Assembly: GCF_000620665.1 (NCBI RefSeq)
Contig: NZ_JIAU01000005.1
Coordinates: 632,403-696,402, forward strand
Reading direction: 5' to 3'
Source: Sphingomonas sp. URHD0057
GTDB taxonomy: Bacteria > Pseudomonadota > Alphaproteobacteria > Sphingomonadales > Sphingomonadaceae
Length of the DNA stretch: 64,000 nucleotides
In this document: positions 1-9,835 of the stretch, in pieces
Numbering within the stretch: position 1 is the first letter of the stretch
Layout: every line of letters starts with the position of its first letter
The notes under the pieces: generated by a model
The model's database searches: none
Told to the model about the DNA's origin: nothing
The model's input: the letters and a program-made list of their open reading frames with translations, nothing else
Program-made: the position numbers and the translations under genes

Positions 1-2466
1 GACAGGCCGATCTGGATCGGCGGAGCTCTCGGCTTCGAGACGGCGACGGTGCGCGAGATCGTCAAGGTGTTGCAGGAGACCTACTGCGGGCATATCGGCT
101 TTGAATATATGCACATCAACGAGGTCGAGGAGCGCCGCTTCATCCAGGAGCGGATCGAGAAACCGGAAGACACGGTGCAGTTCACGCCCGAAGGCAAGCA
201 ATCGATCCTGACCAAGGTCATTCACGCCGAGCAGTGGGAGAAATTCCTCGCCAGGAAATATGTCGGGACCAAGCGCTTCGGGCTCGACGGCGGCGAAGGC
301 GCGGTCCCGGCGCTGGAGGCCGTCATCAAATATGGCGGCCAGTTCGGCGTCACCGAAATCGACGTCGGCATGGCCCACCGCGGACGGCTCAACATCCTGA
401 CCAACGTCATGGGCAAATCGGCGCAGGCGATCTTCCACGAATTCGCCGGCGGTGCGACCAACCCGGCCGACGTCGGCGGTTCGGGCGATGTCAAATACCA
501 CCTCGGCACCTCGTCGGATCGGGAGTTCGACGGCAACAAGGTTCATCTGTCGCTCCTGCCCAATCCCTCGCACCTCGAGGCGGTCGATCCGGTCGTGCTC
601 GGCAAGGCCCGCGCGTCGCAGACGATCAAGGGCGATACGGAGGGCGACACCGTTCTCCCGATGCTGCTCCACGGCGACGCCGCCTTCGCCGGCCAGGGCG
701 TGGTATGGGAATGCCTGAGCTTCTCCGGCCTGCCCGGCTACGCGACCGGCGGGACCATCCACTTCATCATCAACAACCAGGTCGGCTTCACCACCAGCCC
801 GCAGTTCGCGCGCTCCTCGCCTTACCCGTCGGACGTCGCCAAGGGCATCCAGGCGCCGATCCTGCACGTCAACGGCGACGATCCCGAAGCGGTGACCTGG
901 ACCTGCAAGCTCGCGATCGAGTTCCGCCAGCGCTTCAACCGCGACATCGTCATCGACATGTGGTGCTATCGCCGCTTCGGCCACAACGAGGGCGACGAGC
1001 CGAGCTTCACCCAGCCGCTGATGTACGCGGCGATCAAGACCCACCCGCCGATCAGCCAGATCTATGGCGCGAATCTGATCGAGCAGGGCGTCGTCGACCA
1101 GGCATGGATCGACCAACAAACTAAGGATTATATCGCCCACCTCGAGGAGCAGTTCGACTCCGCCGTTTCCTATCTCCCCAACAAGGCCGACTGGTTCGAG
1201 GGGCGCTGGGCTGGGCTGGGACGCCCGGACGAGCCGGTGCTCGGGCGGCGCAATACCCCGACCGCGATCAGCGAAAGCGAGCTCGAGCGGCTCGGCGAGG
1301 TGCTAACCACCGTCCCGCAAGGCCTCAATATTCACAAGACGCTGCAGCGTATCCTCGACGCGAAGAAGGAGATGTTCGCCAGCGGCCAGGGCTTTGACTG
1401 GGCCACCGCCGAAGCGCTCGCGTTCGGCAGCCTCGTCGCCGAAGGACAAGGCGTTCGCCTGTCAGGCCAGGACAGCGGGCGCGGCACGTTCAGCCAGCGG
1501 CATGCCGTCTGGGTCGACCAGGAGACCGGCCAGAAATACATTCCGCTGACGACCATCGAGGGCGGCCGCTTCGAAGTGCGCGACAGTCCGCTCTCCGAAT
1601 TCGGCGTGCTCGGCTTCGAATATGGCTATTCGCTGGCCGACCCGAAAACCCTGGTTCTATGGGAAGCCCAGTTCGGCGATTTCGCCAACGGCGCGCAGAG
1701 CATCATCGACCAGTTCGTCGCCGCCGGCGAGGCCAAGTGGCTGCGCGCCAGCGGCCTCGTCATGCTGCTCCCGCACGGCTTCGAGGGGCAGGGGCCAGAG
1801 CACAGCTCGGCGCGGCTCGAGCGCTATCTGCAGCTCTGCGCCGACGACAATCTACAGGTCGCCAATTGCACCACGCCGGCCAATTATTTCCATATCCTGA
1901 GGCGGCAGATCCGGCGCGATTTCCGCAAGCCGCTGATCCTGATGACGCCCAAGTCGCTGCTGAGGAACAAGTTCGCCGTGTCCGCGCAGGCCGACTTCAC
2001 CGGCGACAGCCATTTCCGCCGCATCCTCAGCGATCTCAACCCGCCCGCCGAGGGCGAGACTCGGCGGCTGATCCTCTGCTCGGGCAAGCTCGCTTATGAG
2101 CTGATGGAGGCCCGCGACGAGGCCGGCGACCTCGGCGTGGAGATCCTCCGCGTCGAGCAGCTCTACCCTTTCCCGTCGGAGCCGTTGCTCAAGCGGCTCA
2201 GGGCCATGCCCATGTTGCAAGATGTGATCTGGGCGCAGGAAGAGCCGAAGAACAATGGCGCATGGAGCTTCGTCGAGCCACTGCTCGAGACCTGCCTCGC
2301 CGACTCAGGGCGTCCTGAGATGCGGCCGCAATATGCCGGCCGGGACTCCAGCGCTTCGCCGGCGACGGGCCTCGCCAAGCGCCACGCGGCGGAGCAGGCG
2401 GCCTTGATCGCGGGGGCGCTAGGTCATAGCAGCCAGCCCGCAAACCCCGCCCTCGCGGCGGAATAG
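1..2466 (+). CDS. sucA: 2-oxoglutarate dehydrogenase E1 (SucA), 5' end outside window
   Basis: Thiamine-diphosphate E1 subunit of the 2-oxoglutarate dehydrogenase complex. It decarboxylates 2-oxoglutarate and passes the succinyl group to the lipoyl arm of SucB in the TCA cycle. The frame is open from base 1, with 821 residues visible. Family members are about 930-950 residues, so roughly the first 110-130 are off the left edge. Seen: the IDVGMAHRGRLNIL core motif, CYRRFGHNEGDEP in the ThDP/Mg region, and GFEGQGPEHSSARLER in the transketolase-like pyrimidine domain. The stop is 9 bases before sucB, so the two are co-transcribed. An internal ATG at 49 is not the real start because homology continues upstream of it. 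Confidence 0.97.
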   Translation, partial: DRPIWIGGALGFETATVREIVKVLQETYCGHIGFEYMHINEVEERRFIQERIEKPEDTVQFTPEGKQSILTKVIHAEQWEKFLARKYVGTKRFGLDGGEGAVPALEAVIKYGGQFGVTEIDVGMAHRGRLNILTNVMGKSAQAIFHEFAGGATNPADVGGSGDVKYHLGTSSDREFDGNKVHLSLLPNPSHLEAVDPVVLGKARASQTIKGDTEGDTVLPMLLHGDAAFAGQGVVWECLSFSGLPGYATGGTIHFIINNQVGFTTSPQFARSSPYPSDVAKGIQAPILHVNGDDPEAVTWTCKLAIEFRQRFNRDIVIDMWCYRRFGHNEGDEPSFTQPLMYAAIKTHPPISQIYGANLIEQGVVDQAWIDQQTKDYIAHLEEQFDSAVSYLPNKADWFEGRWAGLGRPDEPVLGRRNTPTAISESELERLGEVLTTVPQGLNIHKTLQRILDAKKEMFASGQGFDWATAEALAFGSLVAEGQGVRLSGQDSGRGTFSQRHAVWVDQETGQKYIPLTTIEGGRFEVRDSPLSEFGVLGFEYGYSLADPKTLVLWEAQFGDFANGAQSIIDQFVAAGEAKWLRASGLVMLLPHGFEGQGPEHSSARLERYLQLCADDNLQVANCTTPANYFHILRRQIRRDFRKPLILMTPKSLLRNKFAVSAQADFTGDSHFRRILSDLNPPAEGETRRLILCSGKLAYELMEARDEAGDLGVEILRVEQLYPFPSEPLLKRLRAMPMLQDVIWAQEEPKNNGAWSFVEPLLETCLADSGRPEMRPQYAGRDSSASPATGLAKRHAAEQAALIAGALGHSSQPANPALAAE

Positions 2467-2475
2467 AGGGACACC

Positions 2476-3774
<1,299 letters not shown>

Positions 3775-3808
3775 ACGAAACCAACCGCCGCTCGCGCGTT
3801 GAGCGGTC

Positions 3809-4888
3809 ATGACCAAGGCTCCCGAGCCCCGCAAAGGGATGCCCTCCCCGCAACTGGACGAGACGGAGTTCCGCAGGCGCTTTCTGTCGTCCTTCCAGGA
3901 CCCGGCGTTCGGACCGCTGAAAGATGAGCTCGGCAAGGTCGCCGGCGCCGCGTGGGACGGCTACTCCAACGCTCGCAAGAGCCCGCGAACGCGGAAGGCC
4001 GGCCCGGGCTATGCAGACCCCGATTACGATCTCGCGCTCGACTGGGCCGGCGCGAAGGAGGCCATCGACCGGGCGAAGGCCGAACATGACGACCCGGCCC
4101 AGCCACCGTGCATTTTGATTGTGAATTGCTCGAGCCGCAGCGAACATACCTGCCCTGGAGAAATGTCGAAGAGCTGGCGTCTGCTCGAGCTGGCGCAGGA
4201 AATTTGCGGCGTCGACGGCACGTTGGTGCGGACGCTGGACCTGGCCCGGCTGGCAAGCGAGTACGGGCGGCATATTCACCCGTGCAAAGCCTGCTTCTCG
4301 ACCGCTGCGGCACTCTGTCACTGGCCGTGCAGCTGCTATCCCAATTACTCGCTCGGCCAGACCCAGGACTGGATGAACGAGATTTATCCGCTGTGGGTGC
4401 GCGCCCACGGCATTATGCTGATCACTCCGGTCAACTGGTACTCACCGACCTCACCTTTGAAGTTGATGATGGATCGGCTGGTTTGCGCGGACGGGGGAAA
4501 TCCCGATCCCAGCAGCACCCACGGCAAGGACGCGAAGAAGGCCAAGCAGCTGGAGCTCGATGGCTGGCCCTATCCTCGCCACTTGGAGGGGCGTGTCTTT
4601 TCGGTGGTCGTACACGGCGATGTTGAAGGCGTCGAAAACGTCCGCAGGGCGCTCGCTGATTGGCTGCGCTTCATGCACCTCAATCCGGCCGGCCCGTCGG
4701 CGGAGCTCGACCGGTACATCGGCTATTGGCAGCCCTACGCGACCAGTCACGACGAGCTCGATAAGGACCACGCCATCCAGGAGGAAGTGCGCAACGCTGC
4801 CCGGACGCTGCTTCGTGCGGTCCAGGAGCAGCGCTCGGGCAAGCTGATCGACGCCGGCGAGGGGCTGGAGCAGGTTCGGCAGAAGTAG
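3809..4888 (+). CDS. Flavodoxin-fold NAD(P)H-dependent oxidoreductase with a cysteine cluster
   Basis: It has 359 residues. From about residue 100 it reads as a flavodoxin-like FMN reductase: CILIVNCSSR at the phosphate-loop strand and ITPVNWYSPTSPLKLMMDR, the usual FMN-ring loop and dimer helix. The first 95 residues are an extra N-terminal part I do not recognise. A compact cysteine cluster lies at C159, C162, C170, C174 and C176 (HPCKACFSTAAALCHWPCSC). This spacing is reminiscent of iron-sulfur flavoproteins but does not exactly match any I know. It sits 34 bases after sucB and about 70 before lpdA, on the same strand, so it is probably expressed with the 2-oxoglutarate dehydrogenase genes. 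Substrate unknown; the fold is a fairly confident call, the Fe-S idea is inference. Confidence 0.75.
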   Translation: MTKAPEPRKGMPSPQLDETEFRRRFLSSFQDPAFGPLKDELGKVAGAAWDGYSNARKSPRTRKAGPGYADPDYDLALDWAGAKEAIDRAKAEHDDPAQPPCILIVNCSSRSEHTCPGEMSKSWRLLELAQEICGVDGTLVRTLDLARLASEYGRHIHPCKACFSTAAALCHWPCSCYPNYSLGQTQDWMNEIYPLWVRAHGIMLITPVNWYSPTSPLKLMMDRLVCADGGNPDPSSTHGKDAKKAKQLELDGWPYPRHLEGRVFSVVVHGDVEGVENVRRALADWLRFMHLNPAGPSAELDRYIGYWQPYATSHDELDKDHAIQEEVRNAARTLLRAVQEQRSGKLIDAGEGLEQVRQK

Positions 4889-4957
4889 GCGGGGTGGATT
4901 CAGACGGACCGCCCGCTTATGTCGCGCGCCAACGCAGTCCTCCCCCGAAAGAGAAAT

Positions 4958-6349
4958 ATGGCCGACTATGATTTCGACGTCTTGGTGATCGGCGCGGGCC
5001 CCGGCGGCTACGTCGCCGCGATCCGCGCCGCGCAGCTGGGTTTGAAGACTGCCTGCGCGGAGAGCCGTGAAACGCTGGGCGGCACCTGTCTCAACGTCGG
5101 CTGCATCCCGTCCAAGGCTCTGCTCCATGCGTCGGAATATTTCGAGGCGGCGGCCGGCGGGGCGATGGCCAAGATGGGCATCAAGGTCACGCCGGAGCTC
5201 GACCTTCCCGCTATGCACGCCCAGCGCCTGGACGCCGTTAAGGGCCTCACCGGTGGCATCGAGTTCCTGTTCAAGAAGAACAAGATCGAATGGCTGAAGG
5301 GGCATGCGAGCTTCGAGAGCGCCGACACGGTCAAGGTCGGCGAGCGCACCGTGCGCGCCAAGAACATCGTCATCGCCACCGGCTCATCGGTGACTCCGCT
5401 GCCGGGCATCGAGATCGACGAGAAAATCATCGTCTCCTCGACCGGTGCGCTGGAGCTCGGCAAGGTTCCGGGGCACCTCGTCGTGATCGGCGGCGGCGTG
5501 ATCGGGCTCGAGCTCGGCAGCGTGTGGCGTCGGGTCGGCGCGAAGGTGACCTGCGTCGAGTTCCTCGACCAGATCCTCCCCGGGTTCGACGACGACGTGC
5601 GCAAGGAAGCCAACAAGATATTCAAGAAGCAGGGGATCGAATTCCGCCTCGCCACCAAGGTGACGGGCGTGAAAGTCGAGGGCGGTAAGGCGACACTGAC
5701 CGTCGAGCCCGCCAAAGGCGGCGCGGCTGAGACGATCGAAGCAGACACCGTGCTGGTCTCGATCGGCCGGCGCCCGAACACCGAGGGTCTCGCGCTCGAC
5801 AAGGCCGTACTTCAGGTCAACCAGCGCGGCCAGGTCGAGACCGACCACGACTTCCGCACGTCGGTTCCGGGCGTGTGGGCGATCGGCGATGTGATCCCGG
5901 GACCGATGTTGGCCCACAAGGCCGAGGACGAGGGCATCGCCGTCGCGGAGAACATCGCCGGCCTGACCGGGATCGTGAACCATGACGTGATCCCGAGCGT
6001 GGTCTACACCATGCCCGAGATCGCCGGCGTCGGCCTGACCGAAGCCCAGGCGCGCGAGCATGGCGAGGTCAAGGTCGGCAAGTTCCCGATGCTCGCCAAC
6101 AGCCGCGCCAAGACCAACCACGAGCCCGACGGCTTCGTGAAGGTGATCGCCGACGCCAAGACCGACCGCGTCCTCGGCGTATGGATGATTGCCTCGGTCG
6201 CGGGAACGATGATCGCCCAGGCCGCGCAGGCGATGGAGTTCGGCGCGACATCCGAGGACATCGCCTACACCTGCCACGCCCATCCGACGCACAACGAAGC
6301 GCTCAAGGAAGCGGCGATGGCGGTGACCGGGAAGCCGATCCACATCTGA
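4958..6349 (+). CDS. lpdA: Dihydrolipoyl dehydrogenase (E3) of the 2-oxoglutarate dehydrogenase operon
   Basis: FAD enzyme that reoxidises the lipoyl arm of SucB with NAD+. It has 463 residues from the ATG at 4958, which I chose because MADYDFDVLVIGAGPGGYVA is the canonical N-terminus. An in-frame ATG at 4919 would add 13 unconserved residues. Seen: the FAD GxGxxG motif, the redox pair in GGTCLNVGCIPSK, a second GGGVIGLELGS Rossmann motif for NAD, and the C-terminal HAHPTHNEAL motif with the catalytic His-Glu. It closes the sucA-sucB-flavoprotein-lpdA operon. A second lpdA at 34847 belongs to the pyruvate dehydrogenase cluster. Confidence 0.95.
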   Translation: MADYDFDVLVIGAGPGGYVAAIRAAQLGLKTACAESRETLGGTCLNVGCIPSKALLHASEYFEAAAGGAMAKMGIKVTPELDLPAMHAQRLDAVKGLTGGIEFLFKKNKIEWLKGHASFESADTVKVGERTVRAKNIVIATGSSVTPLPGIEIDEKIIVSSTGALELGKVPGHLVVIGGGVIGLELGSVWRRVGAKVTCVEFLDQILPGFDDDVRKEANKIFKKQGIEFRLATKVTGVKVEGGKATLTVEPAKGGAAETIEADTVLVSIGRRPNTEGLALDKAVLQVNQRGQVETDHDFRTSVPGVWAIGDVIPGPMLAHKAEDEGIAVAENIAGLTGIVNHDVIPSVVYTMPEIAGVGLTEAQAREHGEVKVGKFPMLANSRAKTNHEPDGFVKVIADAKTDRVLGVWMIASVAGTMIAQAAQAMEFGATSEDIAYTCHAHPTHNEALKEAAMAVTGKPIHI

Positions 6350-6367
6350 GGCGGAGAATTCCACCGC

Positions 6368-6396
6368 TTGACAGTTGATTGACCATTCAACTAACA
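6368..6396 (+). promoter_or_regulatory. Promoter and operator of the TetR-family gene
   Basis: A perfect TTGACA -35 box is at 6368-6373. A weak -10 (TAACAC or CTAACA) starts at 6391-6392, 17-18 bases later. Between and overlapping them is an imperfect palindrome, arms AGTTGA at 6373-6378 and TCAACT at 6387-6392, with 16 of 20 positions symmetric. This fits an autorepression operator. The expected transcription start is almost on the GTG start codon at 6404, so the mRNA may be leaderless. Confidence 0.55.
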
Positions 6397-6403
6397 CGCT
6401 GCC

Positions 6404-7000
6404 GTGAACAAGGATACGCGCCAGCGGATCGTCGAAGCGGCGATGGAGCTGTTCTGGCTCAAGGGCTACGGGTCGACCTCGGTCGCCGACATCTTGAGCC
6501 GCAGCCAGGTCAACAGCGGCAGCCTTTATTACTTTTTCCCGGGCAAGCAGGACGTGCTGGTCGCGGTCCTCGAAGCCTATCGTGACGGCATCGGGCGGAT
6601 GCTGCTCGAGCCGGCTTGGGCCGCGGTCGACGATCCGGTTGAAAAGGTTTTCGCCTTGCTTGCTCTTTACCGCCGCGCGCTGGTCGACACCGATTGCACC
6701 TATGGCTGCCCGATCGGCAGCCTGGCGCTCGAGCTGCACGAGCCCGACCTGCCCGTGCGCGAGCTGATGGCGGCCAACTTCAGCGCCTGGGTCGGCGCCG
6801 TCGAGGCGCAGCTTCGCTCCGCCGCGGACCGCTTCCCGCAAACCACCGATTTCCGCGCGCTCGCCGAGCTGGTGCTGAACGTGATGGAAGGCGGCGTCAT
6901 GCAGGCGCGCACCTTCCGCGACGTCGCCCATTTCGACCGTGCCATCGCGCAGCTGCGCGCCCATTTCGATGCGCTCACGCAAAGGGAGCGTGCGGCCTAG
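6404..7000 (+). CDS. TetR/AcrR-family transcriptional regulator
   Basis: It has 198 residues with a GTG start at 6404. The N-terminal helix-turn-helix (about 1-50) shows the typical TetR pattern RQRIVEAAMELFWLKGYGSTSVADI followed at once by LSRSQVNSGSLYYFFPGKQDVL, with the SLYYFF recognition segment. The rest is a helical ligand and dimerisation domain with a CTYGCPIGSLA stretch seen in LmrA/YxaF-like members. It is probably self-repressing through the palindrome just upstream. Its neighbours, a DUF1761 membrane protein and a small secreted protein, follow within 22 bases and are the likely targets. Ligand unknown. Confidence 0.88.
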   Translation: MNKDTRQRIVEAAMELFWLKGYGSTSVADILSRSQVNSGSLYYFFPGKQDVLVAVLEAYRDGIGRMLLEPAWAAVDDPVEKVFALLALYRRALVDTDCTYGCPIGSLALELHEPDLPVRELMAANFSAWVGAVEAQLRSAADRFPQTTDFRALAELVLNVMEGGVMQARTFRDVAHFDRAIAQLRAHFDALTQRERAA

Positions 7001-7022
7001 TCAATCAACGGGGGAGGAAGTC

Positions 7023-7418
7023 ATGCCACAAGTCAATCTCATCGCCGTGCTTCTGTGCGGCGTCGCGTCGCTCGTGCTCGGCGGGATCTGGTACTCGCCG
7101 ATGCTGTTTGCCAAGGTCTGGCAACGCGAAGCAGGCCTGAGCGACGAGCAGGCGAAAAGCGGCAACATGGCGATGATCTTCGGGGGCGCCTTCGTGCTGA
7201 GCCTGATCGCCGCTTACGTGTTCGGCATGTTCCTCGGTACGATGCCGCTCGCCGGCGCGGTCGGCGCGGGCTTCTCCGCCGGCCTCTGCTGGGTCGGTGC
7301 GTCCTACGGCATCAATTATCTGTTCGAGCGGCGCTCGTTCGCGCTGTGGGCGATCAACGCCGGCTACCACACGCTGCAGTTCACGCTGTTCGGCCTGATC
7401 CTCGGGGCGATGCATTGA
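7023..7418 (+). CDS. DUF1761 family membrane protein
   Basis: It has 131 residues, with four hydrophobic segments and the DUF1761 signature near the N-terminus (VLGGIWYSPMLFAKVWQREAG). I chose ATG 7023 because it follows a strong GGGGGAGGA ribosome-binding site. DUF1761 proteins are small inner-membrane proteins of unknown function. The gene lies 22 bases after the TetR-type regulator and overlaps the next gene by four bases (TTGA), so the three are probably one operon controlled by that regulator. Confidence 0.8.
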   Translation: MPQVNLIAVLLCGVASLVLGGIWYSPMLFAKVWQREAGLSDEQAKSGNMAMIFGGAFVLSLIAAYVFGMFLGTMPLAGAVGAGFSAGLCWVGASYGINYLFERRSFALWAINAGYHTLQFTLFGLILGAMH

Positions 7419-7876
7419 TCGCCGCGCTGCTGCTGGCGGCGGCAGCGGCCGCGAGCGATGCGACACCCGACTTCAACATGTTTGTCGGCTCGTGCTGGGT
7501 CGCGGATTTCACGGCGACGATGACCGACCGACACTGTTTCACCCGGATCCTGGGCGGCACGCACATCCGCGACGCCCACGAGGTCAAGGAGGGCGGCCGT
7601 GCCGTCTATGCCGGCGAAACCACCTACAGCGTGGACGGCGACGGTGTGGTCTTCACGTACTTCAATTCGCTCGGGGGAATGGGGCGAGGAACGGTCGCCG
7701 AAAGGGACGAAATGCTGCGCTTCACGGGATCAATGCGCGCCTCGCCGGACAAGCCTCCCGAGAAGATCGACTCCGAATGGCGGATGGTCGACGACGATCA
7801 TTATGAGGTGCGCTCGCTGGTTCCGTCCGCGTCGACCGCCGGCAACCAGGCGCTGCGCTTCACTCGCGAAAAATAA
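7415..7876 (+). CDS. Small secreted protein, lipocalin-like fold suspected
   Basis: It has 153 residues from a TTG at 7415 that overlaps the stop of the DUF1761 gene. This start gives a clean signal peptide (IAALLLAAAAAASDA). The mature part has short beta-strand patterns (GSCWVADF, HCFTRILGG, GEGG-like turns, EWRMVDDDHYEVRS) like small lipocalin/DUF1579-type domains, but I do not recognise the family with certainty. It contains two cysteines in the first 40 mature residues, which could form a disulfide. It is convergent with sppA, with no gap between them. Expression is probably driven by the TetR-gene promoter. Periplasmic location is inferred from the signal peptide. Confidence 0.65.
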   Translation: MIAALLLAAAAAASDATPDFNMFVGSCWVADFTATMTDRHCFTRILGGTHIRDAHEVKEGGRAVYAGETTYSVDGDGVVFTYFNSLGGMGRGTVAERDEMLRFTGSMRASPDKPPEKIDSEWRMVDDDHYEVRSLVPSASTAGNQALRFTREK

Positions 7877-9739
7877 TCAGGACAGCCATTCCCTCAGCAG
7901 CTCGAGCAGGCCGAGATCGCGCGCCTCGAGCCGGGGCTGGGCGACGGGCGGGCATTCCAGGCAGCGCGCCTGGATGCTCGGCCCCGACAGGATCGAGCGG
8001 ACCTCGGCGAGCGCGGAGGAGAGCTGCAGCTGCGGGTTGCCGGCGAACGCGGCGAACGCATCCTGCGGCGCGGCGCCGTCGTCATCCCGCTGCTCGGTCG
8101 CCAAAGCCTCGATCAGCTGGTCGCGGAAGCTTAGCGGCGGTTCGAGGTAGCGGACGCCGCGCTCGTCCCCGAGCCCGGCCAGCTGGGCCGCTTTGGCAAT
8201 CGCCTCGCTCATGCCGCCGAAGGCGTCGATCAGCCCGAGCTGGTGGGCGGTGCCGCCGTCCCACACCCGGCCCTGAGCGATCTTGTCGACGTCGCCGGTC
8301 GTCTTGTGGCGCGATTGAGCGACGAGGCCGAGGAAGCGGGCGTACATGGCGTTGACCCCGGTCTGGAGCAGTTGGTTCGCTTCGGGTGAGGGGCCTTTGA
8401 GCAGGTTCGGCTCCCCGGCCAGGGGCGTCGTCTTCACCCCGTCGGCGCCGATCCCGAGCTTCTGCAGCGTGCCCTGGAAGCTCGGCAGCACCCCGAACAC
8501 GCCGATCGAGCCGGTGATCGTCGAAGGCTCGGCGTAAATGTAATCGGCCGGGGTTGCGACCCAGTAGCCGCCCGAGGCGGCGACGCTGCCCATTGAGACC
8601 ACGACCGGGACCTTGTTCGCCTTGGCGTCGAGCAGAGCCTGGCGGATGCGCTCCGAGGCGAGCACCGAGCCGCCCGGGCTGTCGACCCGGACAACCAGCG
8701 CCTTGATGCCTTTTTGGTGCACCCCGGTCGCAATTTCATTGGCGATGGTGTCGCCGCCGGCGGTCCCCGGCCCGGCTTTGCCGTCGATAATGTTCCCGGC
8801 GATCGTCACCACCCCGATCGGGCCGGTGGATGCGTTTTGGACCTTGTCGGCCACGTAGGACGCGAGCTTGATGCGGCTGTATCCGCCCGGCTCGCCTCGG
8901 CTCTCCCCGCCGAGCTGCGCGAGCCGCGCCTCGAACGCCTGCTGGTCGCCGATCCGGTCGACCAGGCCGGCGGCGAGCGCGGCCTTGGCTATGTCCCCGC
9001 CGGCCGCGGCGATCGCCCCGTTCATGTCCTGCAGGAAGGCGTCGACGTTGGCCTTGGGTCGGGCCTGCTTGACCGACTGTTTCCAGCTGTCGAGCTCGGC
9101 CGTGCCGAGCGCCAGCGCATTTTCCTTGGCTGCGGGCGACATGTCGCTGCGGATGAGCGGCTCGACCGCGGCCTTGTAGGTGCCGACGCGATAGACGTTG
9201 GCGGTCACTCCGAGCTTGTCGAGCAGGCCCTTGAAATAGAGGTTGGAGCCGCCCGGCCCGGTCACCGCGACCGCGCCCAGAGGGTTTAGCCAGATTTCGG
9301 ACGCTGCCGAGGCGAGCTGGTAGCCATCATTGGTATAGCCGGTCGAATAAGCGACCACCGGCTTGCCCGCCGCGCGGACACGCCGAACGGCGTCGGCGAG
9401 GTCGCCGATCGCGGTCTGGCCGCCGCCGGTGAAGCTGTCGAGGTCGAGCGCGACGGCCTTGACGCGTTTGTCGTCTTTCGCCGCATCGAGCGCCGCGACG
9501 AGATCGCGCAGGCGGTATTCCTGGAGGCGGCTGCCGCCGGCGACCTCGGACCATTGCCGCCGCGCAGGCTGCTCGACCAGGCCGCCCTTGAGGTCGAGGG
9601 CGAGGACGCCCGAGCCGACCGGCGCCGGCCGCGCCGACAGCCCGGCATAGATGACGCCGAAGAACAGCAGCATGAAGATGAGGACGAGCCCGTCCTTGAT
9701 GCCGACCAGCAGTTTCCAGATTGCGCGAACGAATTTCAT
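7877..9739 (-). CDS. sppA: Signal peptide peptidase SppA, 67K type
   Basis: Inner-membrane serine/lysine protease that degrades cleaved signal peptides. It has 620 residues, close to the long (E. coli-like) form with two tandem S49 domains. I chose the start at 9739 because it gives MKFVRAIWKLL followed by a single transmembrane helix (about 18-36). The catalytic lysine is K189 (VGTYKAAVEP) in the first domain and the nucleophile is S389 (SVAASGGYW) in the second. The C-terminal tail past about 590 is less conserved. The frame stays open upstream of 9739 but that part is not conserved and is not coding. It is divergent from the MATE gene, with about 96 bases between them. Confidence 0.93.
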   Translation of the reverse strand: MKFVRAIWKLLVGIKDGLVLIFMLLFFGVIYAGLSARPAPVGSGVLALDLKGGLVEQPARRQWSEVAGGSRLQEYRLRDLVAALDAAKDDKRVKAVALDLDSFTGGGQTAIGDLADAVRRVRAAGKPVVAYSTGYTNDGYQLASAASEIWLNPLGAVAVTGPGGSNLYFKGLLDKLGVTANVYRVGTYKAAVEPLIRSDMSPAAKENALALGTAELDSWKQSVKQARPKANVDAFLQDMNGAIAAAGGDIAKAALAAGLVDRIGDQQAFEARLAQLGGESRGEPGGYSRIKLASYVADKVQNASTGPIGVVTIAGNIIDGKAGPGTAGGDTIANEIATGVHQKGIKALVVRVDSPGGSVLASERIRQALLDAKANKVPVVVSMGSVAASGGYWVATPADYIYAEPSTITGSIGVFGVLPSFQGTLQKLGIGADGVKTTPLAGEPNLLKGPSPEANQLLQTGVNAMYARFLGLVAQSRHKTTGDVDKIAQGRVWDGGTAHQLGLIDAFGGMSEAIAKAAQLAGLGDERGVRYLEPPLSFRDQLIEALATEQRDDDGAAPQDAFAAFAGNPQLQLSSALAEVRSILSGPSIQARCLECPPVAQPRLEARDLGLLELLREWLS

Positions 9740-9835
9740 GTAATCGGCCTCGACAGTTTGAACCGGCCTGCTAGCGGACGACGGCGCGTGCGGCCAAAGC
9801 TTTTCGACGGCCGGCCTTGCCGGTAGGCGCAAACC

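Noticed and set aside
5384..6982. 532-codon minus-strand frame over lpdA and the TetR gene
   Set aside because: Antisense shadow; it crosses two real genes and the TetR promoter.
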